Positions 9,801 to 17,775 of a stretch of DNA of 64,000 bases are shown piece by piece. The notes under the pieces were generated by a model. The model saw nothing but the letters and a program-made list of their open reading frames with translations. It searched no databases and was not told the DNA's origin. Position numbers and translations under genes: made by a program. Numbering within the stretch: position 1 is the first letter of the stretch; every line of letters starts with the position of its first letter. This DNA comes from Rossellomorea aquimaris (lineage in GTDB: Bacteria; Bacillota; Bacilli; Bacillales; Bacillaceae_B), in assembly GCF_003315075.1 (NCBI RefSeq), contig NZ_QNRJ01000014.1:1-64000 (forward strand), given 5' to 3'.

Positions 9801-12420
9801 CATCGGTACGGTTGTAGTGAATGCGGATGTTGTTTTCCGGAACAGGCTCTACTTCAGGATCTTCTCCCCCTGAACCTGACCCTGCTTCAGCACCTGTAAC
9901 CTTACCGCCTTCAACGGTCAACAACGCAGTACCGCCTTCTGCTTTAGAAGGAAGTGTCAACGTAATTTCATTTCCTCCGTCAGCATTGAATGCTTCCCCG
10001 GAATACGCATTCGTCACGACTGCATCCGGAGAATCCACTGTCAACGTAATTTCTTTCGCTTCGTCCGCCACGTTCAAACCAACGTATACGGAATCCTCTT
10101 TATAGTCACGAGAGAAAACGAGGAATTTATCGCTATTCGAACCACCGACAGTTTTCCTCTCCCCTTTAGCGAACACATCGGAATGCGCCCCTCTAAAGTT
10201 TAAAATCTTCGTATAGTGCTCCAACACGTCATTATTTTCTACATCATCCCAGGCAAAATCATAGCGGTTATCATATTCCGGATAATTATTCGCCCCGCTT
10301 TGCCCAAGCTCTTCACCGTAATAAATGACCGGCTGTCCTTTCGACGTTGCCTGAAGAGAAGCCGCCACTTTCAGCTTGCCTTCATCTCCGCCTAACGAAT
10401 GCAGGAATCCGTCTTCATCATGACTTCCTAAAAATTGACCGAGTGTTGCCGTGTTATCGATCTTTCCGTTTCGTGCCGTCAGTTTATCATTGGCTGCTTT
10501 CAGGTCGCCGTCCACAAATTCACGGGCGATTCCTTTGAAACCAAAGTCCAGAAGGGAGTCCATCATTCCAGTATCAAGATACCCTAACTGGTTATCTGCG
10601 CTGGCTCCCCACGCTTCACCAATCATTTTGTGCTTAGGCATTTTTTCCGTGATGGCGTTTTTAAAGGCCATCCATGTCGTATCTTCCACGTGCTTCACAG
10701 TGTCGACGCGGAAATAGTCGATCGTATTCCCTTTTGCAGTTGTCGCTTTTTCAATCCAATCCGTTTGCCAATCGATGATTTGTTGGCGAACTTCTGGATT
10801 TTCCGTGATGACGTCTGGAAGTCCTGCTAGTTCTCCGACCACTTCATCATCGCCGACATCGGTACCTTGACGAACGATGTCGCTGTACTTGTCTCTTTCT
10901 GCATCCGTCGGATAACCGGCAGGACGCTGCTCCTCAGCAAGTTCTCCATTGATTTCTTTCAATCCATATCCCGTATGATTCAAGACCACATCGACCATAA
11001 TTTTAATACCCCGGTCATGTGCTTCATCAATTAAGGTATGGAACTCCTCCATGGATCCAAAGTGAGGATTCAGCTCACCGAAGTTACTTGCCCAGTAACC
11101 ATGGTAACCAAAATAAGGCTGATCCGATTCTCCGTTTGTTTCAACGGAACGGACATCATACTTGATGTTTTCCACGACCGGACTGATCCAGATCGTATTC
11201 ACACCAAGGTTATCCAGGTAATCAAGCTTCTCCGTGATCCCTTTAAAATCTCCACCTTGATACGTACCGCGTTTGCTTTTATCATAATTCAGATTGTAAG
11301 GATCATCATTCGATGTATCCCCATTGAAGAACCGGTCCGTCAGCATGAAATAAATGATAGATTCATCCCAATCGAGATCCGAATCACCGACAGACTGTCT
11401 TGCCTTCACTTCGATTTCAGCCGTTCCCTCATAATAGTTCCCGTAAGAATCCACTACGGTCAGAGGAATCGATTTTGTTCCTGCCGTTATGTCATCATTG
11501 ACAGCTAATGTCACTTCTTTTAATGAAGGATCGATTTCAAGTTTCTTTGATCCTCCCAGTGAAGAAACATCCGCCGTGATCTTTTGGATTCTCACATCCT
11601 CTGTCAGTCCATCGACATCAACAGATAAGACAGCGTTTTCATTATAGTCCACGGCAGTTGGTGACACTGAACCCGTAACCGTCAGATCCGCTTTTTGGAA
11701 ATCAAGAAACGATTCCCCGTCCACTGTATTGTAAGGGTCACTAACTTCTGTCGTTTCACCATCCTTCGTTACTAAAAAGGAGTACGGGTTTTTCCCGTTT
11801 GGAATGTTGTCGTAGGCAAGTACGAATCTCTCATTCTCCGGTTCATACGTCATTTCTCTCGTTTCCCCGTTGTACTTCAACTCTACCTTTTCAATCGTAT
11901 CCATCGCATCGTTTGCGAATAATTCTTTATCACGATAATAGAACGTCGCATTTCCCTGATCGATGACAGGAGCCGATCCATCCGGTACAATGCGGATCTC
12001 CTCGACACCGCTTGTTATGTATGCCTTGGTGATGGAGTCGTTTTGGTTCACTTTAATAAAACGGTCGCCAAACTCCTTCTCCGCCGTACCCCAATCCTCG
12101 GTACTGCGAAGAACAAAGCCGAATTGCTCTGTTTCAGGTGCAACGGCAATGTTTGCTACCGCCACTCCGTTTTCGTAGGAGTCAAAGTTGATTTGATCAT
12201 TCTTTACTCCTGTGTTCCAAGCCCAAATATTCCAGCCGTCATACGTTTGGTCTTCACGGTCATACGTGAAGCGTACTGTGCGATCACTGGACTCTGCTGA
12301 TTCCACCGTGGCATTGCCATCTGCCACTGCAGATGCTGTCGGTGCAAATGGTGACCACAGACTGATGAGCATCATTAAAGTCATAAAAATTGAGAATCGA
12401 CGCTTAGTCCAATTTCCCAT
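6826..12420 (-). CDS. Secreted amylopullulanase with two GH13 catalytic modules
   Basis: An extracellular starch/pullulan-degrading enzyme of 1864 residues with a Sec signal peptide (cleavage near ASA-VADG, residue 32). Modules in order: a CBM41-like starch-binding domain (about 46-145), linker domains, an alpha-amylase type GH13 domain (about 350-740; nucleophile D573 in FRVD, acid E602 in IGEAWG, D668 in SHDED), two more CBM41-like domains (864-965 and 972-1075), then a type I pullulanase module (about 1170-1860) with YNWGYDP at 1390-1396, D1504, E1533 and D1624. The first module should cut alpha-1,4 and the second alpha-1,6 bonds. There is no sortase or membrane anchor; the C-terminus is a lysine tail. 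Two cre boxes upstream suggest CcpA catabolite repression. Transcribed alone. Confidence 0.95.
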   Translation of the reverse strand: MGNWTKRRFSIFMTLMMLISLWSPFAPTASAVADGNATVESAESSDRTVRFTYDREDQTYDGWNIWAWNTGVKNDQINFDSYENGVAVANIAVAPETEQFGFVLRSTEDWGTAEKEFGDRFIKVNQNDSITKAYITSGVEEIRIVPDGSAPVIDQGNATFYYRDKELFANDAMDTIEKVELKYNGETREMTYEPENERFVLAYDNIPNGKNPYSFLVTKDGETTEVSDPYNTVDGESFLDFQKADLTVTGSVSPTAVDYNENAVLSVDVDGLTEDVRIQKITADVSSLGGSKKLEIDPSLKEVTLAVNDDITAGTKSIPLTVVDSYGNYYEGTAEIEVKARQSVGDSDLDWDESIIYFMLTDRFFNGDTSNDDPYNLNYDKSKRGTYQGGDFKGITEKLDYLDNLGVNTIWISPVVENIKYDVRSVETNGESDQPYFGYHGYWASNFGELNPHFGSMEEFHTLIDEAHDRGIKIMVDVVLNHTGYGLKEINGELAEEQRPAGYPTDAERDKYSDIVRQGTDVGDDEVVGELAGLPDVITENPEVRQQIIDWQTDWIEKATTAKGNTIDYFRVDTVKHVEDTTWMAFKNAITEKMPKHKMIGEAWGASADNQLGYLDTGMMDSLLDFGFKGIAREFVDGDLKAANDKLTARNGKIDNTATLGQFLGSHDEDGFLHSLGGDEGKLKVAASLQATSKGQPVIYYGEELGQSGANNYPEYDNRYDFAWDDVENNDVLEHYTKILNFRGAHSDVFAKGERKTVGGSNSDKFLVFSRDYKEDSVYVGLNVADEAKEITLTVDSPDAVVTNAYSGEAFNADGGNEITLTLPSKAEGGTALLTVEGGKVTGAEAGSGSGGEDPEVEPVPENNIRIHYNRTDGNYENFGAWLWNDVESPSANWPTGATMFEKTDSYGAYIDVPLAEGAKNIGFLVMDITKGDAGKDGGDKGFTIPSPEVNEIWIQQGSDKVYTYEPVDLPENTVRIHYEREDGNYENYGVWNWGDVAAPSDNWPTGAADLAGKDRYGAYVDIPLNENAKEIGFLMLDESKGDAGKDGGNKTFNLLDKYNHLWVKQGDDTVYISPHGDVATGLISSEVTSDDTIRLNFTMTDGLTEEALLSGLAIKDSAGSDVTVESAEITGDKTVEVKADFDLGKLPLSITYSGRTVKAAAGWRLIDNKYAYDGDDLGATYKKGNATLKLWAPKASKVVANFFDKKDAAKPIGSVELTLGEKGVWSTDVKAKDLKVKDLKGYYYQYEVTNDGVTKKVLDPYAKSMAAFTVTTEGEAGPDGDNVGKAAIVDLKGTDPKKFSHASIDGYEKREDAVIYEVHVRDFTSDPSIEKDLKKERWGTYDAFIKKLDYIKSMGVTHVQLLPIMAWYYGDETNMGERELEYSAGGNEYNWGYDPHSYFSPDGAYSQDATDPQLRIEETKRLIDAIHDKGMGVVLDVVYTHMAKTSTLNDIVPNYYAFQDDKGNFLGGFGNNLATNHTMAEKLMVDSVKYWFDEYKIDGMRFDMMGDATYPSIQKAYDAAAEINPDALFIGEGWRTFAGHLSDPSLEGMGADQDWMDKTDDVGVFSDEIRNELKSGFGSEGEPRFLTGGARDISTIFNNIKGQPGNTADDDPGDMVQYIAAHDNLPLYDVIAQSIKKDPAIPENNLEIHKRIRLGNSMILTSQGTAFIHAGQEYGRTKQWLGEGVPEQKYHELEDENGDPFGYFIHDSYDSSDAINKFDWEKATNKKKYGINTTTREYTEGLIELRRSTNAFRLGEQELVDQNVSLLDLPEIAATDLMLAYKNVSTDGTGEYYVFVNADSEARTLSIGDYDFSKGKVVVDNDEAGTKPVSKKSGFTLTEDTLTLDPLTTVVIKVEEKGKKKKQ

Positions 12421-12479
12421 TCATGTTTTCCCCCTCTTAAATTGGATTAATAGAATAATAGTAGTGCTCTTGATGATTA

Positions 12480-12493
12480 TGAAAACGTTTGCG
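12480..12493. promoter_or_regulatory. cre box (CcpA), imperfect
   Basis: TGAAAACGTTTGCG, 60 bp upstream of the amylopullulanase start, matches the TGWAANCGNTNWCA consensus except at its last bases. Confidence 0.6.
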
Positions 12494-12545
12494 CAAGTAG
12501 TTAAAAAAATGTGAGGTGATTCTTATGGTAGTTATTTCGAACTAG

Positions 12546-12559
12546 TGCAAACGCTTGCA
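12546..12559. promoter_or_regulatory. cre box (CcpA), near-perfect
   Basis: The palindrome TGCAAACGCTTGCA, about 125 bp upstream of the amylopullulanase start. With the site at 12480 it forms a pair 66 bp apart, close to six helical turns. Confidence 0.75.
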
Positions 12560-12880
12560 ATTTTCTGTCTTTTTTATTTTACAATAAATTCAAAGGAGTG
12601 GCTATATGACAAAAGGGGGGTTTTTTTCCTATTTTCTAAAAGGCTTTTATCGTAAACAAAGAAAAAGTAGTAGCTGATTTACCTGCAGGCTGCTTCTTTT
12701 AGGATGGCGCTGTGCTCGTTTGGAGATCCAACGGCTAGAATGTGTCTGCTTTTGGACGAAAAATGAGGTTAGATTGTCTTTTTTAAGCTGGAGTGGGAAA
12801 CTGGACGGATTGGAGGGGGCCGGTGTGGCTTATGATCCTGATACGAAACCTTCTCGCAGAGAAATCGATCCGGATTGGGC

Positions 12881-12990
12881 AATTTTCAATCCTAATATAA
12901 AATTTTCAATCCTGATTTGAGATTATTAATCCTGATTTTGATTTTTTGATCCTCTTTCCGAATAATTGATCCTCCGTGTCGAATTTTCAT
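12881..12990. repeat. Degenerate tandem array with 20-bp period
   Basis: Five consecutive 20-bp units of the form AATTTTCAAT-CCTGATTTGA, each with an (A/G)ATCCT core in exact register (12881, 12901, 12921, 12941, 12961), with a partial sixth unit. It is non-coding and lies between the amylopullulanase promoter region and the terminator of the lipase gene. Confidence 0.7.
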
Positions 12991-13068
12991 CTAGTAGGGG
13001 CTGCTCAGAAGCAGTGATCACCTGAGTCGAAGTTCCATATTTATTGATTACTAAAAAAAACAAAAAAA

Positions 13069-13096
13069 TAGGAACAAGCGGATGCCTTGTTCCTAC
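13069..13096 (-). terminator. Terminator of the TslA-like gene
   Basis: On the minus strand TAGGAACAAG / CTTGTTCCTA encloses a 7-nt loop and is followed by a T-run. It overlaps the stop codon at 13093-13095. Confidence 0.85.
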
Positions 13097-15195
13097 AATG
13101 TCACACGATCCACCTGTTGACGCAGTTGGATCATGTTGTCTTTCACTCGTTGTGAGATTTCACATAGAGCTTGAATGGAATTTCCCTTGTGTTGACTGAG
13201 CTGGTGGACGATGTCGTCAAAGAGCATTTCCATTTCTTCATGGATGGCCATGGCGGATACATTGTAAATATGGATATTGGAGTAGCTCGTCAGATCAAAA
13301 ATCGCCGAGTCGATATAAGGTCTGAAGCTGTCAAGTAACGCGGGAAATCCAATCGTCAATCTGGTTAATCCATCACGGAGTCCCTCTATGGTTGCAGCCA
13401 GCTCGTCGATCGGCTCCAGTGCGGAAGAAACGTACGAGCGGATTTTGTCATCGAAGTCCGAGAACATACTGATGAGCTTTCCAGGGACCGTTCCACTCAG
13501 GGCAATATTCATGGCACCCTTGATTTGAGCGGAAATGACCTCCAATGTGTTTTCGATGGCAAAAGCAAGTCCAGTCAACCCGCCTAAAAGCGGTAGAAGA
13601 AAGCGGTGGGAAACTCCCTTGAAGGCTTCAAAGGATCCATCCAGGTAGATCTCTTTCACCTTCATACCGATGAGCATGTGGTTAGACGTTTCAAGAACGT
13701 AGTCATTTTTCTTCGGCATCACTACTTCATGTTGAACCGAAGCTCCTCCAGAGATACTTGCACTTAAAGAAGAATCACGTTCTCCAAAGTTTTTGGCAAG
13801 GTCCCCAACCTGACTCTGAAACTCTGCTATGTGACTATTCATTTTCACACTATTGGCTTTGATAATCTCATAGTGTGCCAGCATCTCGTTCACAAGGAGA
13901 TCCTCCAGGGTTTCCTTTCCCCCGCTAAACAGTTCCGGGATTTCTTTATGAAGGATGTTCTGCAGGAATCCTGTCAGACTGGTAATCTCCTGTTTGAATT
14001 CAAGCAGCTGATTCCGAGCCTGGCCGAAAATGCTTTCGACACTGATGCTTCGGTTGAATAAATGCTCCACGAGTTCGACAGGTGGGGAATTCAACACACC
14101 ATTGAGAGATTTACTGGCGTTTTCAGCCATATTCAAAAGAGAAATAAGATGGTCGATTTCCGAGGTCAGGCGATGTCCCGTCGTCGTGATTCCAATGAAT
14201 AAAGGATTTCCGATCAAGTTTTCGAACGACTCCTCAAAGGTCATCTGCAGGCGGCTCAACCGCTCCGAGTATCGGTCTCCTTCATGCTTGGCGATTTCCT
14301 GTGAATTGGACAGGTAGTCCTGGGCATACCCCAACCTTGTACTGACATCCCCGGCCAGGGCCTCAGCCAACAGGTTCAGATTGTCTCGATTGATTTCAAT
14401 TCTATCCGAATGGCCGCCATAGAGGGGTTCTCCCGTCCAGATGCTTGTCATGATATGGGCATCAGCTTCGTCATGGATTTTGCCGTAACCAGGTTCTCCT
14501 AGTTGACCAATCTCATAGGCTCCTTTGTCGTTATAACCCGTATGATTGTTCGTCAGAATGCTGAAGTTCTCGCCGGTGACCGGTATGCCTGTCGAAATAT
14601 CGTATCTCTTTCCAGGGATACGGGAATCGAGATTCAGGGCGATAAGAGTTCCGGTTAAGACGTCATAGTTGGTGAAGTAGTTGGTGATGTTGTCGTAGCT
14701 TTTGTTGGGATCGGCCATCCCTTTTGGAAGAAGTGCAGGGTTAAGCGTCACGGATGTAACTTCGGGATGATTAATGGCGACAGAGTTGGCCAATGGTCCA
14801 CCCAATGAATTACCCGCAACGGATTTAACCCCTCCAATAGATTCATATTTTTTGTTCATTTTATTATAGTAATCCTGTGCTGCTTCCAGCTGGGGAAGGG
14901 TAAGGTCACTAAGGAGTTGAGCATCGGTTAGTAAGTCTTGTTTTCCGTTATCGGCTGCTGCATCAGTGCCTACATAGATAATAGATACTTCCCTTGACTT
15001 TTGGTTGATAACCGTCATTGCATCCAAGCCCGTGATGTCTCCATATACGGTATCCAATACCAAATAATCTACTTCATTTACAGTTATAATTTCTCGCGTA
15101 GGGATATCCTTATAAGCGTGTAATCCTGCTAATTCAACTAAATTTTTATCATTATTTACTGTTGTGACTCCGGTTTGACTGTTTGGACTACTCAT
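13093..15195 (-). CDS. TslA-like lipase effector with C-terminal helical type VII targeting region
   Basis: A 700-residue protein without a signal peptide. Residues 1-270 form an alpha/beta-hydrolase lipase domain with nucleophile elbow GNSLGG (S130), candidate acid D178 and candidate H218. Residues 280-700 are almost entirely helical and amphipathic, like an LXG-type domain. This order, enzyme first and targeting helices last, is that of the S. aureus type VII phospholipase toxin TslA and SA1320-like proteins. The gene follows a lipoprotein gene by 14 bp, matching the toxin-lipoprotein immunity pairing known for TslA. The small helical partners described for TslA are not adjacent and the secretion core is absent from the window. 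TslA homology is inferred by recognition, not alignment; an intracellular lipase is the alternative. Confidence 0.75.
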   Translation of the reverse strand: MSSPNSQTGVTTVNNDKNLVELAGLHAYKDIPTREIITVNEVDYLVLDTVYGDITGLDAMTVINQKSREVSIIYVGTDAAADNGKQDLLTDAQLLSDLTLPQLEAAQDYYNKMNKKYESIGGVKSVAGNSLGGPLANSVAINHPEVTSVTLNPALLPKGMADPNKSYDNITNYFTNYDVLTGTLIALNLDSRIPGKRYDISTGIPVTGENFSILTNNHTGYNDKGAYEIGQLGEPGYGKIHDEADAHIMTSIWTGEPLYGGHSDRIEINRDNLNLLAEALAGDVSTRLGYAQDYLSNSQEIAKHEGDRYSERLSRLQMTFEESFENLIGNPLFIGITTTGHRLTSEIDHLISLLNMAENASKSLNGVLNSPPVELVEHLFNRSISVESIFGQARNQLLEFKQEITSLTGFLQNILHKEIPELFSGGKETLEDLLVNEMLAHYEIIKANSVKMNSHIAEFQSQVGDLAKNFGERDSSLSASISGGASVQHEVVMPKKNDYVLETSNHMLIGMKVKEIYLDGSFEAFKGVSHRFLLPLLGGLTGLAFAIENTLEVISAQIKGAMNIALSGTVPGKLISMFSDFDDKIRSYVSSALEPIDELAATIEGLRDGLTRLTIGFPALLDSFRPYIDSAIFDLTSYSNIHIYNVSAMAIHEEMEMLFDDIVHQLSQHKGNSIQALCEISQRVKDNMIQLRQQVDRVTL

Positions 15196-15209
15196 TAGGT
15201 TATACCCCC

Positions 15210-16148
15210 TTACTCTTTAATAATCTCATCTGGGGTCGTTTTTTCGAGCGAATTTTCTTTTACCCCTTCAAACGACTGTTTGAGGACTGTATTGTCATTG
15301 ACGAAAATACTGTATGTTCCTTTTGGTATATCATCCATGCTTTCAATATCGTTTACAACTCTATTAAATACCTTCTCATCCGGGTCAGTTTCTTTCTCTT
15401 TCATAAATAAATTAATGACTACCTCAAAATAAGTTGGATTAAACGCTTTTTTATTGTAAGCAGCCCTTAATTTTTCTCTACTAACTTGGGGATCTTCCAT
15501 ATATAGCTCAAAAACTGGTTTAATTGCTTCATCATTTGAAACGGAGGAAGATAAAAAGTAATAAGGCGTCATATATCCTGAACCACCAACATTTTGAAGG
15601 GATTTAATCGTTCTTCCAGTAACAGCTTCTTCATTTGCAATTTTCTCTAAATACTCATCCAAACGATCAAACTCGTCTTTAAATATTTCCCTGTATAAAC
15701 CTTCTGTTATGGCACTCTCCACCTGTCCTTCTTGGGAAAACACTTTGTCTGACAGGATTTTTTCATTTGATTGATCAATTGGAACAACTGCATACGTGTA
15801 AAAATGAAGCGGATCAGTTGATTCCACAAATACTGTAGCTCCGTCTACATTACCCACAATATTATGAACCTTTACATCTGTCTTATATTCTTTCAAGAAA
15901 AAATCTTTAACCGCTTTCTCTACTTCTTCACGATTTTCTTCCGCAATCTTGTCTGTTTCTTCCCCATTTTTTAGGGTGTATCCCTCCCCATTGTACTCCT
16001 GCACACTTACATATTGATTCTTAACTTGCTTTTCAGCTTTCTCTTTTTCATCCACACCATTACCATTCGCATTATCCATATTCATACATCCTCCAAGTAG
16101 TAATGAAAGTCCGATTCCGCATATAATCCATTTATTTTTCGTATTCAT
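15210..16148 (-). CDS. DUF1672-like lipoprotein, candidate lipase immunity protein
   Basis: A 312-residue lipoprotein: signal with lipobox LLLGGC (Cys21), then a mature domain with VQEYNGEGYTLKNGEE and VKVHNIVGNVDGATVFVES, which I recognise as DUF1672, a family known from staphylococci and bacilli. It ends 14 bp before the TslA-like gene and is surely co-transcribed. Surface-anchored lipoproteins neutralise TslA-type lipases outside the membrane, so immunity is the natural reading. That DUF1672 is the same family as the described immunity protein is from memory. A decayed paralogue lies directly upstream. Confidence 0.75.
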   Translation of the reverse strand: MNTKNKWIICGIGLSLLLGGCMNMDNANGNGVDEKEKAEKQVKNQYVSVQEYNGEGYTLKNGEETDKIAEENREEVEKAVKDFFLKEYKTDVKVHNIVGNVDGATVFVESTDPLHFYTYAVVPIDQSNEKILSDKVFSQEGQVESAITEGLYREIFKDEFDRLDEYLEKIANEEAVTGRTIKSLQNVGGSGYMTPYYFLSSSVSNDEAIKPVFELYMEDPQVSREKLRAAYNKKAFNPTYFEVVINLFMKEKETDPDEKVFNRVVNDIESMDDIPKGTYSIFVNDNTVLKQSFEGVKENSLEKTTPDEIIKE

Positions 16149-16236
16149 GAATGTCTGATCCTCCTAATTGGATGGGTTCATTTAAAGAATTACCTTTATA
16201 TTGTATAAAAGTCTGTAAAGTATTAACAGTTCAATC
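16070..16236 (-). repeat. Duplicated 5' region of lipoprotein gene, copy 1
   Basis: About 167 bp covering the signal-peptide codons, the AGGAGG site and the upstream region are nearly identical to 17341-17507. Identity is sharply higher here than in the rest of the two genes, which suggests recent duplication or gene conversion. Confidence 0.8.
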
Positions 16237-16489
16237 GGGTAATACTTAAAGTAATCAGGTAAAACAGGAAAAAAGTAGGGGGAACAGACTTCCTTTTCAC
16301 ATTTCTTTAATCCTATTGATTTAGCTTATTCAACTCATGTCTTCAGACTCATATATTTGTATAATTACCCCAATTATTCAAATGATAACCTATAAGTCCT
16401 GAAAATAATCTCCTGAAATTTATAACTAACCGACGTTATCACCAGACTGGGAGTAGTTAGATAAGGTCATACAGCTCACCACTTTAACA

Positions 16490-17419
16490 TCACTTCTTAA
16501 CAATGGCATCCGGAAACGATAACTGCAAAGAATTGTCTTTGATCCCATCGTCTACTTTTTCATTAATTAAATTATCATTAATGATTACACTGTAATTTCC
16601 TTTAGGTATCGAACTCATTGACTTAATATCCTGTTGAACTTTATTGAATATTTCTCTATCAGGTTCTACATTTTCATTCTCCATATATAACTGAATCGTA
16701 ATATTATAATCTTCTGCTACAAAATCATCTTTTGAGAAGAAAGATTTAAGTTCACTGATGGGTGTGCGAGGATCTTTCAGATACGCCTCATACACTGGTT
16801 GGATAGCCTTGTCGTCCGGTGGAGTGGATAGATAATAATAGGGGATCATATAACCTGCCCCTCCGACATTTTCAAGTGATTCTTTCCTTTTCCCTACAAC
16901 TTCATTTTCGGATATTATCTTACTTAGATACTGATCAAGGTTATTAAATTCATCTTCAAATATAAGGCGGTATACGCCTCCTTGAATAGCACTCTCAATT
17001 TCTCCATCTAAAGATGTAATACTATCTTCTAAAACCTTTTTTTGACTCAAATCAATTGGCACTATAGCGGGCGTATAGAAGTGAACAGGTCCTGTTGATT
17101 CTACAAACACAGTCGCACCATCCACATTCCCTACTATATTGTGCACTTTGACATCTATTTTATATTTTTCCATAAAAAAATCTTTAACGGCTTTTTGAAC
17201 TTCATCACTCTTCTCTTCTGCAATTTTATCTGCGTCTTCTCCATTTCTGAGTACATATCCTTAACCTTTGTAATCTTGCACTCTCACAAAAGTATCTTTA
17301 TATGGACCTGTTACCTCTTTTGAATCCACATTATTTTTTTCATTATCCCTATTCATACATCCTCCAAGTAGTAATGAAAGTCCAATTCCGCATATAATCA
17401 ATTTATTTTTCGTATTCAT
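16490..17419 (-). pseudogene. DUF1672-like lipoprotein paralogue, interrupted by a nonsense codon
   Basis: From ATG 17419 the frame gives a lipoprotein signal (LLLGGC), then VRVQDYKG, a TAA stop at 17261-17263, and continues as GYVLRNGEDADKIAEEK to the normal C-terminus at 16490. The intact paralogue has GEGY at this point, so GAA to TAA is the probable change. Internal initiation at 17173 would lack the lipid anchor. It precedes the intact copy in the same orientation and may be a superseded immunity gene. Confidence 0.88.
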
Positions 17420-17507
17420 GAATGTCTGATCCTCCTAATTGGATGGGTTCATTTAAAGAATTACCTTTATATTGTATAAAAGTCTGTAAAGTATTAACAG
17501 TTCAATC
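17341..17507 (-). repeat. Duplicated 5' region of lipoprotein gene, copy 2
   Basis: Partner of 16070-16236, offset 1271 bp. It spans the start of the broken paralogue and its promoter region. Confidence 0.8.
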
Positions 17508-17721
17508 AGGTTAAGTATCGAGATGGCTCTCACATTTTTGCAGTAATCATGGATACTTGTCCATCTGCTATGGAAAACGTCTTTAACGGGACCTGATTCT
17601 AGAGGGTTTTGGTGGATGTAAAGGTGAATTGGGGTTAGTTGTAAATATCACTCAACATTAGTTCTACAAATCCTGCAATCCACCTTCCAAATGTAGAAAT
17701 CCTTTTAATCATTTATACTGA

Positions 17722-17762
17722 AAAAGAAAAAGAAGCCAAGAGAACTATCCCCTTTGGCTCCT
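17722..17762 (-). terminator. Terminator of the subtilase gene
   Basis: On the minus strand GAGCCAA and TTGGCTTC pair around an imperfect stem, followed by a T-rich tract, just after the stop at 17776. Confidence 0.6.
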
Positions 17763-17775
17763 TTACTAATCCACA

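Noticed and set aside
12720-12920. 66-residue plus-strand frame upstream of the lipase terminator
   Set aside because: No ribosome site; it runs into the 20-bp repeat array and has no coding character.
13093-15195. Ordinary secreted lipase
   Set aside because: There is no signal peptide and the long helical C-terminal half would be unusual; the lipoprotein neighbours fit a type VII toxin better.
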